A stretch of DNA of 34,528 nt from Anaerolineae bacterium (GTDB lineage: Bacteria > Chloroflexota > Anaerolineae > Anaerolineales > Villigracilaceae): assembly GCA_022013685.1 (NCBI GenBank), contig JAKLPV010000126.1, positions 1 through 34,528 of the forward strand, read 5' to 3'. The position numbers were made by a program, and so were the translations under genes. How positions within the stretch are numbered: position 1 is the first letter of the stretch; each line of letters opens with the position of its first letter. The notes beneath the pieces are model-generated. The model was not told the origin of the DNA and searched no databases. It was given only the letters and a program-made list of their open reading frames with translations. Below, one piece after another: positions 32,191-34,528 of this stretch.

Positions 32191-33897
32191 TTATTTTCCT
32201 TGAATTTTCGTCCAACTATCCTTCAGCGTCACGGTGCGGTTAAAAACCGGGTGACCCGGTTTGCTGTCAGGGTCGATACAGAAGTAGCCGGTGCGCTCGA
32301 ACTGGATCTTATCGCCAGCCCTGGCTTCGCCCAGCGCCGGTTCGACGTAACAGTTCTGCAGCACTTCCAGCGAGTTGGGGTTGAGAATGCTTTCGATATC
32401 CTCGCCGTCGTCCGGGCGTTCGACGCTGAACAATTGCTCGTACAGGCGCACTTCGGCGGGTAGGGCGTGCTGCGCCGAGACCCAGTGAATGGTCGATTTG
32501 ACCTTGCGCCCATCCGGGGCGTCGCCGCCGCGCGTGGCCGGGTCGTAGGTGCAGTGGACTTCAATCACATTGCCGGCTTCGTCTTTGACCACGTTGACGC
32601 AGCGCACCAGGTAGGCGTAGCGCAGGCGGACTTCGTTGCCAGGATACATGCGAAAATATTTGGGGGGCGGGGTTTCGCGGAAGTCATCCTGCTCGATGTA
32701 AAGCACCTTCGAGAACGGCACTTTGCGCATCCCCGCGGAAGCATCTTCGGGGTTGTTGACCGCGTCCATTTCCTCGCTCTGGCCTTCGGGGTAGTTGTCG
32801 ATGATCAGTTTTAGCGGATTCAAGACTGCCATACGGCGCTGGGCGCGTTTATTGAGATCGTCGCGGATGATGGCGTCAAACTGGGCCATCTCGACCCAGC
32901 TGTCGTTTTTGGTTTCGCCCATGCCGGTGATGAAGTTGATGATCGCTTCAGGGGTTACGCCGCGCCGCCGCATGCCGCGCAGAGTGGTCAGGCGCGGATC
33001 GTCCCAGCCGGTGACGATGCCATTTTCAACCAGTTTGCGCAATTTGCGCTTGCTCATCATGGCGTAGGTCAGGTTCAGGCGCGAGAATTCAATTTGGCGG
33101 CTGGGAAAAGCTTCCAGTTTTTCGAGGAACCATTCGTAAAGCGGACGATGGATGATGTATTCGTTGGAACACAGCGAATGGGTAACGCCTTCCATCGAGT
33201 CGTTTTGTCCGTGCGACCAATCGTACATCGGGTAAATGTGCCATTTGTTGCCGGTGCGGTGGTGATGAGCGTTCATGATGCGGTACATGACCGGGTCGCG
33301 CAGCAGGATGTTGGGGTGGGCCATGTCAATCCTGGCGCGCAGGACGCGGCTGCCCTCGGGAAATTCGCCATTTTTCATTCGTTCCAGCAGATCGAGATTT
33401 TCTTCCACCGGGCGGTTGCGCCAGGGCGAATCGACCCCGGGCTTGATCGCCGATTCTGAATCACCCCACTTCGTTCCTTTGGGGAGCGTGCCACGGCTGG
33501 CGCTCATCTCTTCCTGGGTCTGGTCATCCACGTAGGCCAACCCCATCTTGATCAGGCGCATCGCCCACTCGTAGAGCAGGTCGAAGTAATCGGAAGCGAA
33601 GGTCACCTTTGCCCACTCGATGCCCAGCCAGGATGCGTCATCTTGGATGGCTTCCACGTATTCGCTGCCTTCTTTGGAAGGGTTGGTATCATCGAAACGC
33701 AGGTATAGCTCACCGCCGAATTCCTTGGCGGTGAAATAATCGATCAGGAAGGCCTTGACATGCCCAATGTGCAGGTAGCCATTCGGTTCAGGTGGCAGCC
33801 GGGTGCGAACGTAGTTGAAGCGCCCGGTCTTCAAGTCTTCTGCGACAGCCTCGCGGATAAAAGTGGGGGTGCGGCTGGTGGTTTCGTTGGTTTCCAT
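32191..33897 (-). CDS. glnS: Glutaminyl-tRNA synthetase
   Basis: The 568-residue class Ic aminoacyl-tRNA synthetase charges tRNA-Gln with glutamine in the cytoplasm. It shows [20 protein letters not shown] with HIGH at 43-46, [10 protein letters not shown], the KMSKS-equivalent [26 protein letters not shown], and a C-terminal anticodon-binding beta-barrel region ending [14 protein letters not shown]. The [12 protein letters not shown] form and the length separate it from GluRS. The start at 33897 has AAGGA upstream; the frame extends to 33936 without a ribosome-binding site. Having GlnS implies direct glutamine charging, though GatCAB could coexist. It is followed by the hairpin and the kinase gene, which may share some read-through. 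Confidence 0.96.
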   Translation of the reverse strand: METNETTSRTPTFIREAVAEDLKTGRFNYVRTRLPPEPNGYLHIGHVKAFLIDYFTAKEFGGELYLRFDDTNPSKEGSEYVEAIQDDASWLGIEWAKVTFASDYFDLLYEWAMRLIKMGLAYVDDQTQEEMSASRGTLPKGTKWGDSESAIKPGVDSPWRNRPVEENLDLLERMKNGEFPEGSRVLRARIDMAHPNILLRDPVMYRIMNAHHHRTGNKWHIYPMYDWSHGQNDSMEGVTHSLCSNEYIIHRPLYEWFLEKLEAFPSRQIEFSRLNLTYAMMSKRKLRKLVENGIVTGWDDPRLTTLRGMRRRGVTPEAIINFITGMGETKNDSWVEMAQFDAIIRDDLNKRAQRRMAVLNPLKLIIDNYPEGQSEEMDAVNNPEDASAGMRKVPFSKVLYIEQDDFRETPPPKYFRMYPGNEVRLRYAYLVRCVNVVKDEAGNVIEVHCTYDPATRGGDAPDGRKVKSTIHWVSAQHALPAEVRLYEQLFSVERPDDGEDIESILNPNSLEVLQNCYVEPALGEARAGDKIQFERTGYFCIDPDSKPGHPVFNRTVTLKDSWTKIQGK

Positions 33898-34003
33898 AGT
33901 TGTTGTCCTTTTCGTTTCTATAATGCCTGTGGTCACGTGTTGTGCAAAACAACCTTGTGCGTTCCTGTTTCAGAAAAGAAACGCAATATGTGGTCGGGAC
34001 GGG

Positions 34004-34009
34004 TATAAT
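34004..34009 (+). promoter_or_regulatory. -10-like TATAAT upstream of the small membrane protein gene
   Basis: TATAAT at 34004-34009 lies 42 nt before the ATG at 34052, but no good -35 sits 16-18 nt upstream. A second TATACT (34032-34037) is closer to the start. Either may be used. Confidence 0.35.
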
Positions 34010-34051
34010 TTCATAAAATTGCTTGCCTATTATACTCTCAGGAGCGAACCG

Positions 34052-34369
34052 ATGAACAAAACGCCTGAAAAACCCGCTTTTCTGGGTACTTATTTTGACC
34101 GCGACTCCGTTTTGCGCTGGGAGCGTTGGACGCGGATTGTGGCCTGGGTCATTTTTGCTGTTTATGTTATCCAGTATGTTTATGACACAGGCATGAATAT
34201 ATACAATTCTTTTGCTGTAGGCTATCCGCTGGATTGGGTCTACATGGTTTTTAGCATGGGCAGACCTTTCCAGGGGGCGATGATTCTGGTTGTTTTGCAT
34301 CTGCTTGCCAAAGGGCTGCTGATCTTGCTGGATATCGAAGACAATACCCGCCGCGCAGCGCGCAAATAA
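34052..34369 (+). CDS. Small membrane protein of unknown function
   Basis: This 105-residue protein has two hydrophobic segments: IVAWVIFAVYVIQYVYDTGM (~29-48) and MILVVLHLLAKGLLILLDI (~77-95). A polar N-terminus has the pattern FLGTYFDRDSVLRWERWTR and a short basic tail (RRAARK) ends the protein. I do not recognise a family. AGGAG lies 6 nt before the ATG; the longer open frame to 33815 covers the divergent glnS start and is rejected. It precedes the next membrane-anchored gene by 7 nt, so the two form an operon. Confidence 0.8.
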   Translation: MNKTPEKPAFLGTYFDRDSVLRWERWTRIVAWVIFAVYVIQYVYDTGMNIYNSFAVGYPLDWVYMVFSMGRPFQGAMILVVLHLLAKGLLILLDIEDNTRRAARK

Positions 34370-34376
34370 GGACGCA

Positions 34377-34528
34377 ATGAAATTTAAAATCATCTTGATT
34401 GGGTTGATGATTTTGCTTGTATTATGTGTTTTGGGAACAGCCCTGGTCGGTTACTCCAACATTCGTTATACATCGCAAAATGCGGTTTTGAAATACATTA
34501 ACCAATATTCGGCGGATGTTGCCGTCGC
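34377..34528 (+). CDS. 5' end of a membrane-anchored or exported protein, cut by the window edge
   Basis: The ATG at 34377 follows AAGGA by 5 nt and opens a frame to the window end: MKFKIILIGLMILLVLCVLG, then TALVGYSNIRYTSQNAVLKY. The N-terminus is a signal peptide or single anchor; the visible mature part (~30 residues) is too short to classify. It starts 7 nt after the preceding stop and is probably cotranscribed with it. Confidence 0.75.
   Translation, partial: MKFKIILIGLMILLVLCVLGTALVGYSNIRYTSQNAVLKYINQYSADVAV

Overview
This window looks like chromosomal DNA of an Anaerolineae-type member of the Chloroflexota. The inference rests on the gene types (7TM histidine kinase, multi-GAF kinases, PspC protein, SH3 lipoprotein with a Pro/Thr-rich linker, ferredoxin of the 'CVEVCPVEC' type), on moderate-to-high GC, and on intergenic palindromes of the 'TTCGACAAGCTCAG' kind that I recall from such genomes. 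No ribosomal RNA, tRNA or phylogenetic marker is present to prove it.

Layout. 1-1100 is a graveyard: the end of an unidentified reading frame, a beta-propeller ORF with no proper start, a membrane-anchored N-terminus whose start codon has become ATA, and the tail of a broken receiver-ATPase (CpaE/MinD-like) gene. 1101-5446 (minus) holds a 1310-residue hybrid histidine kinase overlapping the receiver remnant by 4 nt. 5609-10832 holds an RlmI-like rRNA methyltransferase (plus) and then minus-strand genes for a small conserved protein, a dienelactone-hydrolase-like enzyme, a HAD hydrolase, a D-2-hydroxyacid dehydrogenase, a PspC protein and an orphan CoA-transferase B subunit. 10999-11835 is an alpha/beta hydrolase. 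11849-12935 is a second graveyard: a 145-bp palindromic element, a CBS-domain fragment, an IS66 transposase stub with one terminal end, and the last ~75 codons of adenosylhomocysteinase. 13009-16590 holds a lipoprotein, a 7TM-PAS histidine kinase and a hemolysin-III/PAQR protein.

16868-22509 (plus) is glutamine synthetase (glnA) with two palindromes just upstream of its -10 box, followed by a tightly packed module: a soluble triple-GAF histidine kinase, a double-receiver LuxR-type regulator (4-nt overlap) and a TauE/SafE-type exporter. 22555-29234 (plus) is a purine biosynthesis cluster, purK-purF-purD/M fusion-AICAR transformylase-purN. PurD and PurM are one polypeptide in the order seen in the eukaryotic trifunctional enzyme, and the AICAR transformylase lacks the IMP cyclohydrolase half of a standard PurH. 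These genes cover steps 1, 2, 3, 5, part of 6, and 9 of the IMP pathway; purE, purL/Q/S, purC, purB and an IMP cyclohydrolase must be elsewhere.

29254-34528 holds an EamA exporter divergent from a superoxide dismutase, a two-cluster ferredoxin, a deoxynucleoside kinase, glutaminyl-tRNA synthetase, a small membrane protein and the start of a further membrane-anchored gene. Several promoters and strong hairpin terminators are readable. A palindromic repeat between glnS and the kinase gene can itself be translated as part of the kinase's N-terminus.

I see no CRISPR array, defence island, phage or biosynthetic cluster. The most interesting material is the purine-enzyme architecture, the two gene graveyards, the glnA operator region, the kinase-regulator-exporter module and the palindromic repeats.
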